Shown: piece by piece, positions 25,097 to 36,095 of the stretch
How positions within the stretch are numbered: position 1 is the stretch's first letter
How the letters are laid out: each line of letters opens with the position of its first letter
Assembly (NCBI GenBank): GCA_009692535.1
Contig: SHYZ01000010.1
Span: 1-38,653 of the forward strand
Length of the DNA stretch: 38,653 nt
Source of the DNA: Myxococcales bacterium
GTDB lineage: Bacteria; Myxococcota_A; Polyangia; Haliangiales; SHYZ01
Direction: 5' to 3'
Made by a program: the position numbers and the translations under genes
The notes under the pieces: model-generated
Database searches by the model: none
The model's input: the letters and a program-made list of their open reading frames with translations, nothing else
What the model was told of the DNA's origin: nothing

Positions 25097-26047
25097 ATGA
25101 GCCGCATCGACGAGATCCTCGCCGGCAACGAGCGTGCGGCGGCGCGGCTCATGCGTGACCTCGATGATCGGCTCCCCTCGGCCATCGCCGAGCTCCGGCT
25201 GCTCTACCCGCACACCGGTCGAGCGCGTGTGATCGGCGTGACGGGTAACCCCGGCGCCGGCAAGTCGACCGTCGTCGACGGGTTGATCGAGCGCTACCGC
25301 GGCGCGGGCAAGAGGGTCGGCGTGGTCGCCGTCGACCCGACCTCGCCGTTCACCGGCGGCGCGATCCTCGGCGACCGGATCCGCATGCAGCGCCACGCGA
25401 CCGACCCGGGCGTCTTTATCCGCTCGCTGGCGACGCGCGGGCACCTTGGCGGCTTGTCACGCTCGACCTGCGACGTGGTCTCGGTGCTCGACGCGATGGG
25501 CTGCGATGTGGTGCTGGTCGAGACCGTCGGCGTCGGGCAGGACGAGATCGACGTGATGGCCGCGACCGACACCACCGTGGTGGTCACCGTGCCTGGCCTC
25601 GGTGACGACATCCAGGCGATCAAGGCCGGCATCCTCGAGATCGCCGACGTGCTCGTCGTCAACAAGGCCGACCGCGAGGGCGCCGACCGCGCGGTGCGAG
25701 ATCTGTTGCACATGCTCGAGCTCCGCCACGGCTCCGGTGCGCGCGAGGTCGAGATCGTGAAGACGATCGCGCTGCGCGGGGACGGTCTCGAGCTGCTCGT
25801 CGCAGCGATCGATCGGCACCGCGTCGAGACTGCGGGGGCGGACGGCCGTGAGCGTGGTCGCAGGCGCGCCGCGGCCCAGCTTGCCGAGTTGATCGAGGAG
25901 GGGTTGGCCGAGGTCACCCGAGCCGCCTTCGTCGAGCGCGGCGGGATCGACGCGCTGGCCGACGACATTGCTGCCCGACGGACCGATCCCTACGGCGTGG
26001 CGCATGAGATCATCGCCGCCTTGCTGAGCGGCGCGCACCGTCGGTGA
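25097..26047 (+). CDS. meaB: MeaB/ArgK-type G-protein chaperone of methylmalonyl-CoA mutase
   Basis: 316 residues. The P-loop GNPGAGKST lies at about residues 50-58, followed by VGVVAVDPTSPFTGGAILGDRIRM, the switch region VETVGVGQDEIDVM and the base-recognition motif VVNKADREGADR. MeaB proteins use GTP to gate loading of adenosylcobalamin into the mutase and to protect it from inactivation. The length is typical. Its gene lies 13 bp after the third acyl-CoA dehydrogenase gene and 2.3 kb downstream of the mutase small subunit; the large subunit is on the opposite strand. Confidence 0.96.
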   Translation: MSRIDEILAGNERAAARLMRDLDDRLPSAIAELRLLYPHTGRARVIGVTGNPGAGKSTVVDGLIERYRGAGKRVGVVAVDPTSPFTGGAILGDRIRMQRHATDPGVFIRSLATRGHLGGLSRSTCDVVSVLDAMGCDVVLVETVGVGQDEIDVMAATDTTVVVTVPGLGDDIQAIKAGILEIADVLVVNKADREGADRAVRDLLHMLELRHGSGAREVEIVKTIALRGDGLELLVAAIDRHRVETAGADGRERGRRRAAAQLAELIEEGLAEVTRAAFVERGGIDALADDIAARRTDPYGVAHEIIAALLSGAHRR

Positions 26048-26123
26048 TCCGGGTCACGGCGCCGCGCGCGCGCCGGGGCATACTTGACCCGCATGTTACG
26101 CTTCCGCCTTGGAGGATCTTCCG

Positions 26124-26804
26124 ATGTCTCGCCTAGTTCCTGCCTTGGTCGCGGTGCTATTTGCCGGATGTGGACTCATCGATCTCGACGTCACCGCCTT
26201 TGATCTGCGGCTGCCCGAAAAGGCGTTCACCGTCGACACCGCGGCGTGGCAGGTCCAGGGCATGGGCACGATTCCCGCGGTGCCCTGTCCCCCCGCTGAC
26301 TGCGCTGCCAGCACCGCTGAGTTGTGCGCCGGCGCCGCCTGCTCGGTGGCGTGCGGCGCCGCCGGGACCTGCGAGGCGACCGTGTCGATGTCGATGCGGC
26401 ACATGTTCGACCTCGCACAGGAGTCGGCCGAGCTGTCGGTGGTCGACGACAAGCCGCTGATCGAGGTGACGGTCGAGACGATCGCCTTCAAGGTCACCGA
26501 GAACACGCTCAACGTCGCCACGCCGGAGCTCACCGTCTACCTCGCGCCGATCGACGTGACTGACGCGAGCGATGAACGCGCCGAGCCGGTGGGGCTGATC
26601 CCGAGCATGCAGGGGGGCGAGGTTGGCACCTTCACCGTCGGCTTCACGGCCACGGGTCGCGATGTGCTCGAGCTCTACATGGGGAACTTTCGCACCGCGT
26701 TCAACGTGATCGTCGGCGGAAAAACTACGATCGCTGCCGGCACGCTGGTGCCGATGGGGAAGCTGGTTGGCGCGGTCACCGTCGAGGCGCACGTCGCACC
26801 GTAG
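26124..26804 (+). CDS. Cysteine-rich predicted lipoprotein
   Basis: 226 residues. A lipoprotein signal ends at Cys16 (FAGC). The N-terminal half has a cysteine cluster (six Cys within about 35 residues, around CPPADC, LCAGAACSVAC and TC) that would form disulfides outside the cytoplasm. The rest is beta-rich, with strands such as PLIEVTVETIAFKVTENTL and TPELTVYLAPIDV. I do not recognise the family. Start ATG 26124 has a strong GGAGGA at 26111-26116. It is probably read as a unit with the following FG-GAP gene, which starts 7 bp after its stop. Confidence 0.85.
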   Translation: MSRLVPALVAVLFAGCGLIDLDVTAFDLRLPEKAFTVDTAAWQVQGMGTIPAVPCPPADCAASTAELCAGAACSVACGAAGTCEATVSMSMRHMFDLAQESAELSVVDDKPLIEVTVETIAFKVTENTLNVATPELTVYLAPIDVTDASDERAEPVGLIPSMQGGEVGTFTVGFTATGRDVLELYMGNFRTAFNVIVGGKTTIAAGTLVPMGKLVGAVTVEAHVAP

Positions 26805-26811
26805 GGATGCC

Positions 26812-28482
26812 TTGAGGCCACGCGGCGCCACGGCGGAATGGGCCGCACTGCTCGTGATCGGCGCCTGTTCGGGACCGCCCGGTTTGACCCGGGCCACCGA
26901 TGCTGCGCAGCTCCCAGGCGATGCCGGGCTCCCGGACACCGCCATACCGCTGCCCGACGCCGTGCCGCTGATCCCAGTCGAATTCGGCGACGAGACCTTG
27001 GGAGCTGGCCTACCGAACACCGTCGTGGATTGTCTGATCTTCGAGGACTTCGACGACGACGGTCTCCCGGATCTGCTCGCCGCCGTCAACAGCGACGGCA
27101 TCTGGCTCTATCGCAACCGTGGCGACGGGACGTTCGTGCCGGTGCGGATCACCGAGCCGCTGACCTTTGCCGATGACTGTGTGGCGGGCGACTTCGACGA
27201 GGACGGCAAGATGGACGTCGCCATCGCCACCGGCAGCGACCAGATCCGGCTGTTCCGCGGTATCGGCGATGGTCGTTTTCAAGACGTCTCGAACCGCGTG
27301 CCGTCGCTCGCGGCAAAGACGACCGCGGGCGTGCACCGGGTGGCGTTCCTCGACTATGACGGCGACGGTCGTCTCGATCTCCTCGCCACATCTTTCCCCG
27401 GCGGCTTCGTCGGAGCGGGCGAGCTCGTGTGCGACTTCATCGCCGATGGCGACATCCGCTGCGATGCGCTCCCTAACGAGGCGATGGCCGCGCCGGAGCT
27501 GCTGCACAACGACGGGGCGGCGTTCTCCATCGTGCCGGGGGCGTTCGCGGCGTCGGATGCGCGGGGCGTCAACGGGCTCGCGACGGTCGATTGGGACCAA
27601 GACGGCTACGTCGACATCTTCGCGAGCATCGACTTTGAGGTGAACGCGCTCTGGCGCAACGTCGACGGGACCGGCGTGTTCGAGGACATCCTGCCCGCCC
27701 TCGGCGCTGGCGAGTACAACCACGGCATGGGCGCCGCAATCGCCGACTTCGACGAGGATGGCGTGCTCGACATTTATGTCGCCGACCTCGGCGCGAACCA
27801 ACTCTGGCTGTCGCGTGACGGGCTGCTCGAGAACCACGCAGTCGCGACCGGCATCGCGGACGCGACCCGACTGACCTCGTCGTGGTCGCCGGTCGCGGCG
27901 GACTTCGATCGCGATGGTCACCTCGACATCTTTCTCGTGCTCACGCTCCTCGAGATGACCGAGGAGATGTTCATGAACGGGTTGCGGATGGAGGTGCTGC
28001 TCGAGTCGGACGTCGTGCAGCGCGATCTCCTGTTCGCGCGTTTCGGAGCGACCTACAAGCTTCAGGAGTTCCTCCGGCCGGGGACGTTCCCGACGGTGGG
28101 GCAGGGGGCGAGCGCGGTCGCCGACTACGACTTTGACGGCGACCTCGACCTGTTCGAGGCGTATGCGTGGCCGAGGGAGTCGCGCCTGCTGGTGAACAAC
28201 TCGCCATCGACCGGACACTGGCTTCAGGTGCGGCTCGAGCCGTTCGGTTCGGCGCGCACCGACGCTGCGCTCGTGGAGCTGGAGGCCTGCGGTCGGCGGC
28301 AGATTCGGCTCTCCACCAGCGCCCCGGGCGGCGTGGGGCACGGTACGCGCACGCTCCACTTTGGCCTTGGCCCATGCGCGGTGATCGAGCGCGTGAGCGT
28401 CACGTGGCCCGGTGGCGACGTGACCGACGCGCCCGGCACCTTGGCGATCGACAGCCTCCTGGTTGTCACCCGGCCCGGCTGA
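26812..28482 (+). CDS. FG-GAP/VCBS-repeat lipoprotein with ASPIC/UnbV C-terminus
   Basis: 556 residues from a TTG at 26812. A short hydrophobic segment ends at Cys19 (VIGAC). After an Asp/Pro linker, at least seven calcium-binding D-x-D-x-D-G loops recur: DFDDDG, DFDEDG, DYDGDG, DWDQDG, DFDEDG, DFDRDG, DYDFDG. These are FG-GAP/integrin-alpha-like beta-propeller repeats. The C-terminal 90 residues (GHWLQVRLEP to SVTWPGGDV) match the ASPIC/UnbV domain often fused to them. A secreted, Ca-dependent adhesion or scaffold protein is likely. The TTG is chosen because it gives the shortest N-terminus that keeps the lipobox; another in-frame TTG lies 45 bp upstream inside the previous gene. Confidence 0.88.
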   Translation: MRPRGATAEWAALLVIGACSGPPGLTRATDAAQLPGDAGLPDTAIPLPDAVPLIPVEFGDETLGAGLPNTVVDCLIFEDFDDDGLPDLLAAVNSDGIWLYRNRGDGTFVPVRITEPLTFADDCVAGDFDEDGKMDVAIATGSDQIRLFRGIGDGRFQDVSNRVPSLAAKTTAGVHRVAFLDYDGDGRLDLLATSFPGGFVGAGELVCDFIADGDIRCDALPNEAMAAPELLHNDGAAFSIVPGAFAASDARGVNGLATVDWDQDGYVDIFASIDFEVNALWRNVDGTGVFEDILPALGAGEYNHGMGAAIADFDEDGVLDIYVADLGANQLWLSRDGLLENHAVATGIADATRLTSSWSPVAADFDRDGHLDIFLVLTLLEMTEEMFMNGLRMEVLLESDVVQRDLLFARFGATYKLQEFLRPGTFPTVGQGASAVADYDFDGDLDLFEAYAWPRESRLLVNNSPSTGHWLQVRLEPFGSARTDAALVELEACGRRQIRLSTSAPGGVGHGTRTLHFGLGPCAVIERVSVTWPGGDVTDAPGTLAIDSLLVVTRPG

Positions 28483-28508
28483 GCGGAGCCGTAGCGATAG
28501 CGTCGCAG

Positions 28509-30103
<1,595 letters not shown>

Positions 30104-30107
<4 letters not shown>

Positions 30108-30763
30108 GCGGCGATCTCGCAGAGCCGTGGCGCGATCAACAGTCGCGGCTCAGTCAGCCGCTGGATCTCGTCGACCGACACGCCGGGCGCGTGCTCGACG
30201 AGGAGCAGCCCCGCCGGCGTCACGTCGATCACGGCCAACTCGGTGAAGATCCGGTGCACGCAGCGCAGGCCGGTGAGCGGCAGATCGCAGGCGAGCTTGA
30301 TCTTGTAGCCGCCGTCCTTGGTCGCGTGGTCCATCATCACGAGCACGCGGCGCGCGCTGGCGACGAGGTCCATCGCGCCGCCCATGCCCTTGATCATCTT
30401 CCCGGGGATCATCCAGTTCGCGAGATCACCGACCTCGGAGACCTCCATCGCGCCGAGCACGCACATGTCGATGTGCCCGCCGCGGATCATCGCGAACGAC
30501 TCGGCGGAGGAGAAGTACGAGGAGCCGGCGAGCTCGGTGATCGTCTGCTTGCCGGCGTTGATGAGGTCGGCGTCCTCCTGCCCCTCTTCGGGGAACGGGC
30601 CGATCCCGAGCATGCCGTTCTCCGACTGCAGCACGACGTCGATTCCGGGCGGGATGTAGTTCGACACCAGCGTCGGCATGCCGATGCCGAGGTTCACGGT
30701 GAAGCCGTCTTTGAGCTCGGCGGCGACACGGCGCGCGAGCGCCTCACGAGAGAGCGCGGCCAT
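30104..30763 (-). CDS. scoB: 3-oxoacid CoA-transferase subunit B
   Basis: 219 residues. The catalytic Glu48 lies in [22 protein letters not shown] and [24 protein letters not shown] are family signatures. Together with subunit A it moves CoA from succinyl-CoA to acetoacetate, or between similar acids, without ATP, opening ketone-body use and feeding the thiolase. Its stop overlaps the mutase start by four bases and it follows scoA by 2 bp, so the three genes form one unit. Acetate/acetoacetate specificity cannot be separated from succinyl-CoA specificity by eye. Confidence 0.95.
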
Positions 30764-30765
30764 GG

Positions 30766-31476
30766 TCAGCTCCTCTTCCCCTGGTGCTTCTGCACGGTGC
30801 GCTGCTCGATCGGCTTCTCATAGCTCGCGCCGACGAGGATGCGCTGCACGTAGACGCCCGGCGTGTGGATCCCGTCGGGATCGAGCTGCCCTGGCTCCAC
30901 CAGCTCTTCGACCTCGGCGATGGTGATGCGGCCGGCGGCGGCGATCATCGGGTTGAAGTTCCGCGCGGTCTTTCGGTAGACGAGGTTGCCCCAGCGGTCG
31001 CCCTTCCACGCCTTCACCAGCGCGAAGTCGGCGCGGAGCGCGGTCTCGAGGACGTGCGGCTTGCCGTCAAAGACGCGCGTCTCTTTGCCCTCGGCGACCT
31101 TGGTGCCGTAGCCGGTCGGCGTGTAGAACGCCGCGATGCCGGCGCCACCGGCGCGGATCCGCTCGGCGAGCGTGCCCTGCGGGTTGAGCTCGACCTCGAG
31201 TTTTCCGTCGAGAAAGAGCCGCTCGAACACCTTGTTCTCGCCGACGTAGGACGACACCATCTTCCGCACCTGTCCGGCGGCGAGCAGGATGCCGAGCCCC
31301 TTGTCGGTGGTGCCGCAGTTGTTCGAGATCAGCGTGAGGCCGGTGACGCCGCGGGCGTGAAGCGCGCGAATCAAGTTCTCCGGGTTGCCACACAGCCCGA
31401 AGCCACCTGACATGAGCACGGCGCCATCGGGAATGTCGGCAACAGCAGCCTCGGCCGAGGACCAGACCTTGTTCAT
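30766..31476 (-). CDS. scoA: 3-oxoacid CoA-transferase subunit A
   Basis: 236 residues from the ATG at 31476 ([18 protein letters not shown]), the usual start for the family. An ATG three codons upstream (31485) is equally possible. The [13 protein letters not shown] segment, [30 protein letters not shown] and the loop [15 protein letters not shown] are characteristic of subunit A, the CoA-binding half. First gene of the scoA-scoB-mutase unit. Divergent from the methyltransferase gene at 31533, with about 50 bp in between, which must contain both promoters. Confidence 0.94.
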   Translation of the reverse strand: MNKVWSSAEAAVADIPDGAVLMSGGFGLCGNPENLIRALHARGVTGLTLISNNCGTTDKGLGILLAAGQVRKMVSSYVGENKVFERLFLDGKLEVELNPQGTLAERIRAGGAGIAAFYTPTGYGTKVAEGKETRVFDGKPHVLETALRADFALVKAWKGDRWGNLVYRKTARNFNPMIAAAGRITIAEVEELVEPGQLDPDGIHTPGVYVQRILVGASYEKPIEQRTVQKHQGKRS

Positions 31477-31532
31477 GCGCGGCATCGTGTCTGCTGGCGG
31501 GCGGGGCTGTCAAACCGTGGGATGCTGCCGCC

Positions 31533-32783
31533 GTGAGTTGCAAGCGCACCGCGCGGAGACCGCCGACGCGGCTGCGCATTTCGATCGACTCGATGGCGTT
31601 CGGCGGCGAAGCGGTTGGGCGGGAGCCCGATGGCCGGGTGGTCTTCGTGGCGGGCGGGGCGCCTGGCGATGTCGTGAGCGCGCGGGTCGTCGAGGAGCAT
31701 CGGGGCTGGCTGCGCGCAGAGCTCGAGCGGGTGATCGAGCCGGGGGCCGGGCGGGCGGAGGCGCCGTGTCGACATTTTCGCGAGGCCGCGTGCGGCGGCT
31801 GCCAGTGGCAGCAGGTCACTTGGGCGGCGCAGCGGCTGGCCAAGCAGGAGATCGTGGCGCGCGCACTCCGGCGCGAGCTCGCTGCCGTCGAGCCGATCGG
31901 GTCGCCGGTGCCGCCTGAGCGTTGGCGTCGGCGCGCTCGGCTGCGACTCCGCTCGGGCGCGCTCGGCTATCGCGCGTGGCGCTCGCATCGGCTCGTGGAC
32001 GTCGAGTCGTGCCTCCAACTCGAGGCGGTGCTCGAGGCTGCGCTCGAGCCGATTCGCACGGTGATCGCGGCGCGACTTGCCGGCGGCGGCGAGGTCGAAC
32101 TGCTCGCCACCGGGCGCGGCGAGGTCCACGCGCTCGTCGAGGCGCGCGGCGCGCGGGCGCTGGCGGCGGAGCTCGCTGCCGGCGCCTGTGGGCTCGCCGG
32201 TGTGATTTTGCGCGAGCCGGACCAACCCGACCTTGTCGTCGGCGCTGCCGAGGTCGACCTCGCCGATGACGCGCGTCCATTCCTCGCGCGTGCGGACCTG
32301 TTCGCGCAAGCGTCGAGCGCCGGCAACGCAGCGCTGCGCCAGCTCGTCGCCACCGAGGCGCGAACCGATGGGCGGGTGCTCGAGCTCTTCGCGGGGAGCG
32401 GTAACTTCACGCGCGACCTCGTCGGCGCCGAGGTGGTCGCAGTGGAGGGGGACACACGTGCGGCCGCAGTCGGCGCGCGCAACGCACCTGGCGCGCGTTG
32501 GCTCGGCGAGCCGGTCGAGCGCGTGCTCGCCGCACTTGCAGGACCTTGGGACGTGCTCGTCGTCGATCCGCCACGCGGCGGGTTCACCGAGGGCTTGGCT
32601 GAAAAACTCGCGACCGTCGGTGCGCAAAGGATCGTGTACGTGTCGTGTGATCCCGCAACGCTCGGCCGCGACCTGGCTACCCTGCGTGAGGCGGGCGGCT
32701 ACAAGACCCTGCGCGCGTGGCCGCTCGACCTGATGCCGCAGACGTTTCACGTCGAGACGGTGGCCGTGCTCGAGCGCGCCTGA
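31533..32783 (+). CDS. RNA (uracil-5-)-methyltransferase, RlmD/TrmA family
   Basis: 416 residues from GTG. An N-terminal TRAM domain (SIDSMAFGGEAVGREPDGRV) is followed by an iron-sulfur cysteine set (Cys79, Cys87, Cys90, plus one in VDVESC), the SAM-binding motif ELFAGSGNFT, DPPRGG, the nucleophile Cys in YVSCDPATLGRDL, and the general base Glu in TFHVETVAVLE. The enzyme methylates C5 of a uridine in 23S rRNA or tRNA. Whether it targets position U747, U1939 or tRNA U54 cannot be assigned from sequence. The 4Fe-4S site favours an RlmC/RlmD-like role. Confidence 0.92.
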   Translation: MSCKRTARRPPTRLRISIDSMAFGGEAVGREPDGRVVFVAGGAPGDVVSARVVEEHRGWLRAELERVIEPGAGRAEAPCRHFREAACGGCQWQQVTWAAQRLAKQEIVARALRRELAAVEPIGSPVPPERWRRRARLRLRSGALGYRAWRSHRLVDVESCLQLEAVLEAALEPIRTVIAARLAGGGEVELLATGRGEVHALVEARGARALAAELAAGACGLAGVILREPDQPDLVVGAAEVDLADDARPFLARADLFAQASSAGNAALRQLVATEARTDGRVLELFAGSGNFTRDLVGAEVVAVEGDTRAAAVGARNAPGARWLGEPVERVLAALAGPWDVLVVDPPRGGFTEGLAEKLATVGAQRIVYVSCDPATLGRDLATLREAGGYKTLRAWPLDLMPQTFHVETVAVLERA

Positions 32784-32809
32784 CGGCGGGGGCGGCTGAC
32801 GGCGAGCGG

Positions 32810-33391
32810 CTACGCGATGCGACCGAGGCGTCGGTTCACGATCTCGGCGATTCGGCGAGGGTCGTCCTCGCCGCCGAACCAGCTGCGCGGGTAGACAAAG
32901 AGATCGTCACGCAGTTTTCCGGCGGTGGCGCTGATGCCCACGCCACCGCCGCTCACCTCGACCACCAGCACCGGCCCGGCGCCGGTGAGCGAGAAGCCGC
33001 GATGGAGGTGGTATGCGTGCCGCACTCGGTCCCACGGCACCGCCAGCGTCAGGCCCGAGCAGAGGGCTGTCGGCAGCGCGAGCCCGTCGTCCCCGACGAC
33101 GATCACGCCCGGCGCGTGGCGGAAGGTCGCGACGAAGCCTGCGAGCGCGCGCACGCCGAGGAGGCCGAAGAGCGCGGTGAGGGTCCAGCCGACCGGGCCG
33201 CCGCCGCGGACACAGAGCAGGGCGAGCGCGAGCGCGACTGCGCCCCACAGGAGGCCTGCCCAGCGTGCATGCAGGAGGGGCACCTCGCACGAGGTCGGCG
33301 CGACGCTGCGCCCCGCGTGCGTGTCGACGACCGGTTCAGTCTCGGCATCAGCCACGGCGCCATCCCCGGGTGAGATCTCGGACGCGTTCAT
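32810..33391 (-). CDS. Two-helix membrane protein with PH-like domain
   Basis: 193 residues from ATG 33391, overlapping the end of the upstream amidohydrolase gene by 44 bp; an in-frame GTG at 33355 would nearly abolish the overlap. A disordered N-terminus is followed by two closely spaced transmembrane helices (WAGLLWGAVALALALLCV and GWTLTALFGLLGVRALAGFV). The cytoplasmic domain that follows reads GVIVVGDDGLALPT, LAVPWDRVRHAYHL and GPVLVVEVSGGGVGISA, the pattern of bacterial PH-like (bPH) membrane proteins. It ends with a short helix. Role unknown. Confidence 0.75.
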   Translation of the reverse strand: MNASEISPGDGAVADAETEPVVDTHAGRSVAPTSCEVPLLHARWAGLLWGAVALALALLCVRGGGPVGWTLTALFGLLGVRALAGFVATFRHAPGVIVVGDDGLALPTALCSGLTLAVPWDRVRHAYHLHRGFSLTGAGPVLVVEVSGGGVGISATAGKLRDDLFVYPRSWFGGEDDPRRIAEIVNRRLGRIA

Positions 33392-34664
33392 GAATTTCCT
33401 CGAGCGCAACGTTCACCAAGCGACGGTCGCGCACCACGAAGTCCCCGTCTACCAGCACGTCGGTGACCGCGCGCGCCGAGAGAGCGTACACGACGTTTTT
33501 TGCGAGTGACAGGTTCGGCCAGAGCGAGAGGTCACTTAGGTCGAGCGCGACGAGGTCGGCGCGATAGCCCGGCGCGATCCGGCCGACCGGCAGGTCAAGC
33601 ACCTCGCCGCCGAGCCGCGTGCCGAGCGCGAAGCACTCCTCGGCGGTGATCGCGCTCCCGTCGAGGCGCTTTACCTTTTGCAGCAGCGCGCAGCTGCGCA
33701 TCTCGTCGAGCACGGAGACGCGGCTGTTCGAGCAACCGCCGTCGGTGCCGAGCGCGACCTTGACGCCACGGGCGCGCAGGTCGACCACGTCGGTCACACC
33801 GTCGCCGAGGAACATGTTCGACCCCGGGCAGTACGCGAGCGAGGCGCCTCGCTCGGCGAGCAACGCACGCTCGCTGTCGTCGAACCAGCAGCCGTGGACA
33901 GCGACAGTACGTGCGTCGAGCGCGCCCATCGCCGCGAGCGCGTGGAGTGGCCGCTGGCCGTACCGTGTGAGCGCGTCGCCGACTTGGTACTCCTCCTCGG
34001 CGAGGTGGATGTGCATCGGCAAGCCGGCGTCGCGGGCGCAGCCGGCCGCAGCGAGGATCATCGCTTGCGATGCGCCGTGAAGGCTGTGCGGCGCCGGCTG
34101 CACGACGACGCGCGTCGAACCCGCATGCGCGCGTGCCAGCGCCGAGAAATTGCGGACCGCCTGCGCCGGGGTCTCGCGGTACGCGGCCGGCGCGCCGTCC
34201 CAGTCGTAGAAGCTGCGCGCGAGCACGATGCGGATGCCGAGTCGCTCGGCCGCGGCGATCACGGCCGCCGCGTTCTCGTTGGCGCCGTCGTTCACATAAA
34301 AGAAGTCGCAGACCGTCGTGACGCCTGACAGCAGCATCTCGCCGAACGCGAGCAGCGCGCCGGCGTGCAGTCCATCGGCGCCGAGGCCAGGCGAGTAGCG
34401 ATAGAGCGCGCGGTCACGCCACTCGAGGAACGGCAGGTCGTCGCCGAGTCCGCGCAGCAGCGACTGGAACGAGTGCGCGTGGGCGTTCACCGGGCCCGGG
34501 ATGAGCGCGCGCCCCGGCAGGTCGATGCGCCGCATGTCGGCGGTGGCGGGTAGTTCTTCGGGCGAGCCCACCGCGACGAACAGGCCGTCCTGCACCAAGA
34601 GCGCCGTCGGTCCGCGCTCCACGCCCTCGACGAGCGCCGCATCGCTGGTGATGCGCGTGAGCAC
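33348..34664 (-). CDS. Metal-dependent amidohydrolase (TRZ/ATZ, deaminase-like)
   Basis: 438 residues from GTG. Metal ligands of the amidohydrolase barrel are visible: His62 and His64 in NAHAHS, His in MHIHLAEEE (with the Glu that activates water), His in VAVHGCWFD, and Asp in GTDGGCSN. This set matches the deaminase/chlorohydrolase branch, which includes S-adenosylhomocysteine/5-methylthioadenosine deaminase, guanine and cytosine deaminases and N-formimino-glutamate hydrolases. The specificity loops do not allow me to choose. Cytoplasmic. It is the first gene of a - strand pair with the PH-like membrane protein, and divergent from holA by 36 bp. Confidence 0.9.
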   Translation of the reverse strand: MLTRITSDAALVEGVERGPTALLVQDGLFVAVGSPEELPATADMRRIDLPGRALIPGPVNAHAHSFQSLLRGLGDDLPFLEWRDRALYRYSPGLGADGLHAGALLAFGEMLLSGVTTVCDFFYVNDGANENAAAVIAAAERLGIRIVLARSFYDWDGAPAAYRETPAQAVRNFSALARAHAGSTRVVVQPAPHSLHGASQAMILAAAGCARDAGLPMHIHLAEEEYQVGDALTRYGQRPLHALAAMGALDARTVAVHGCWFDDSERALLAERGASLAYCPGSNMFLGDGVTDVVDLRARGVKVALGTDGGCSNSRVSVLDEMRSCALLQKVKRLDGSAITAEECFALGTRLGGEVLDLPVGRIAPGYRADLVALDLSDLSLWPNLSLAKNVVYALSARAVTDVLVDGDFVVRDRRLVNVALEEIHERVRDLTRGWRRG

Positions 34665-34700
34665 CGCGCTCGATCTTTACCACATGCTAGAAATGGGGCG

Positions 34701-35738
34701 GTGGCCGGGCTCGAGGATGACATCCGTGGCGGGAAGATCGCGCCGGTCTATGTCTTCGCCGAGGGCGAGCGACTGCTCTGTGATCGCGTCGTCCAGGCGC
34801 TGACGCAGGCGATCGTCACGCCGGTCTCCCGGGCCTTCAACCTCGATCTGATCGAGGGGAAGGGCAGCACCGCGCAGGGGATTATGAACGCTGCGCGGAC
34901 GATCCCGATGCTCGGCAAGCAGCGCCTCGTGGTCGTGCGTGATGCTGAGGGGCTCGGCGCAGAGTCGCTCGCGGCGCTGGCGCCGTACCTTGCCGCGCCG
35001 GCGCCGCACGCGGTGGTGGTGCTGCTGTTCGGCAAGGCGGACAAGCGGCTCAAGTTCTTCCTCGCTGCGAAGAAGGCGGGGTGCATGCATGAGCTCGCCG
35101 CGCCCAAGCAGCTCGTTCCGTGGGTCGAGGCCGAGGCCCGGCGCGCGGGGGTGACGCTCGCCGGAGGCACGGCGCGGCGGCTCGCCGATGTCGCGGGCGA
35201 CGATCTTTCGCGCCTCGCGATGGCGATCGAGCAACTCGCGCTCTATGCCGAGGAGGGGCGGCCGGTGTCGGTCGCCGATGTCGATGTCCTGGTCGCCGAC
35301 ACCTCGGAGGAGACGGTCTTCCAGCTGACCGACGCGGTCGGGCAGGGCGATCGCATCGGCGCGCTCAAGACCGTTGGCAAGCTCACGCGCCAGCGTGAGA
35401 GCGCGATCGGCGTGACGCTCATGCTCGCCCGACATTTTCGCCAACTCGCGCTGTTTCATCACCTCGTGGAGCGGCGCGTCTCCGGCGGGGACATGGCGCG
35501 CGAGCTCGGCGTGCCGCCGTTCGTGGTCGACAAGATCGGCGTGCAGGCGCGACGGCTCTCGTCCGACGCGGTCGCCAAGGCGATGCGTCTGCTTGCGCGT
35601 GCCGACCGTGATCTAAAGAGCGGCGTGAAGGCCGCGCTTGGTGAGGAGCTGGTGCTCGAGCGGCTGGTCGACGCGCTGACGAACCTCGGCGCGCCCCGCG
35701 GCAGCGCACCAGACAGTTCCTCCGCGCCTAGGCGCTAG
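34701..35738 (+). CDS. holA: DNA polymerase III delta subunit
   Basis: 345 residues from GTG. The protein fits the clamp-loader delta family: N-terminal APVYVFAEGERLLCDRVV, the RTIPMLGKQRLVVVRDAE stretch, LKFFLAAKKAG, the conserved ALYAEEGRPVSVADVDVLVADTSEETVFQLTDAVGQGD, and a helical C-terminal collar domain. Delta opens the beta clamp in the replication complex. Its neighbour rpsT is convergent on the other strand, an arrangement also seen in other bacteria (yqeN-rpsT), which supports the call. A 12-bp palindrome GCGCCTAGGCGC lies just before the stop (35724-35735). Confidence 0.93.
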   Translation: MAGLEDDIRGGKIAPVYVFAEGERLLCDRVVQALTQAIVTPVSRAFNLDLIEGKGSTAQGIMNAARTIPMLGKQRLVVVRDAEGLGAESLAALAPYLAAPAPHAVVVLLFGKADKRLKFFLAAKKAGCMHELAAPKQLVPWVEAEARRAGVTLAGGTARRLADVAGDDLSRLAMAIEQLALYAEEGRPVSVADVDVLVADTSEETVFQLTDAVGQGDRIGALKTVGKLTRQRESAIGVTLMLARHFRQLALFHHLVERRVSGGDMARELGVPPFVVDKIGVQARRLSSDAVAKAMRLLARADRDLKSGVKAALGEELVLERLVDALTNLGAPRGSAPDSSSAPRR

Positions 35739-35746
35739 CCAGCTCA

Positions 35747-35760
35747 CCGCCGCGAGGCGG
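35747..35760. terminator. Small hairpin between convergent holA and rpsT
   Basis: CCGCC at 35747-35751 pairs with GGCGG at 35756-35760 around GCGA. It lies in the 75-bp gap between two convergent genes, where a bidirectional terminator would be expected. The stem is short and there is no T run, so it is a weak call. Confidence 0.3.
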
Positions 35761-35813
35761 GAGCGATAGGCAGCGTCGGCAAGGCGGCGCACGCGCGCCG
35801 CGCGGAGACCGAG

Positions 35814-36095
35814 CTACTTGGCGGACGCCGCAGCCGCGACGGCCGCGTTGACGCGCTTGGTGAGGCGCGAGATCGTGCGCGAGGCTTTCTTGGCCTTGAT
35901 GGCGCCCTTCTGGGCCGCCTTGTCGAGCAGCTTGATGGCGATCGCGAGGGCGACCGTCGGCTCGGCCTTGGGATCGGCGATGGCGACGACTACGCGCTTC
36001 ACGAAGGTGCGGGTCTTCGACAGCACTGCGACATTGCGGGCGCGACGGCGGATGCGCTGCCGGTTGCGCTTCTCAGCGGACTTGATATTGGCCAC
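35814..36095 (-). CDS. rpsT: 30S ribosomal protein S20
   Basis: 93 residues, usual S20 size. The start MANIKSAEKRNRQRIRRRARN and the second half KLLDKAAQKGAIKAKKASRTISRLTKRVN are diagnostic. S20 binds 16S rRNA early in 30S assembly. The start codon is GTG at 36095 with AAGGAG six bases upstream; a non-ATG start also occurs in other S20 genes, where it supports autoregulation of translation. A sigma-70-like promoter lies upstream. Confidence 0.97.
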   Translation of the reverse strand: MANIKSAEKRNRQRIRRRARNVAVLSKTRTFVKRVVVAIADPKAEPTVALAIAIKLLDKAAQKGAIKAKKASRTISRLTKRVNAAVAAAASAK

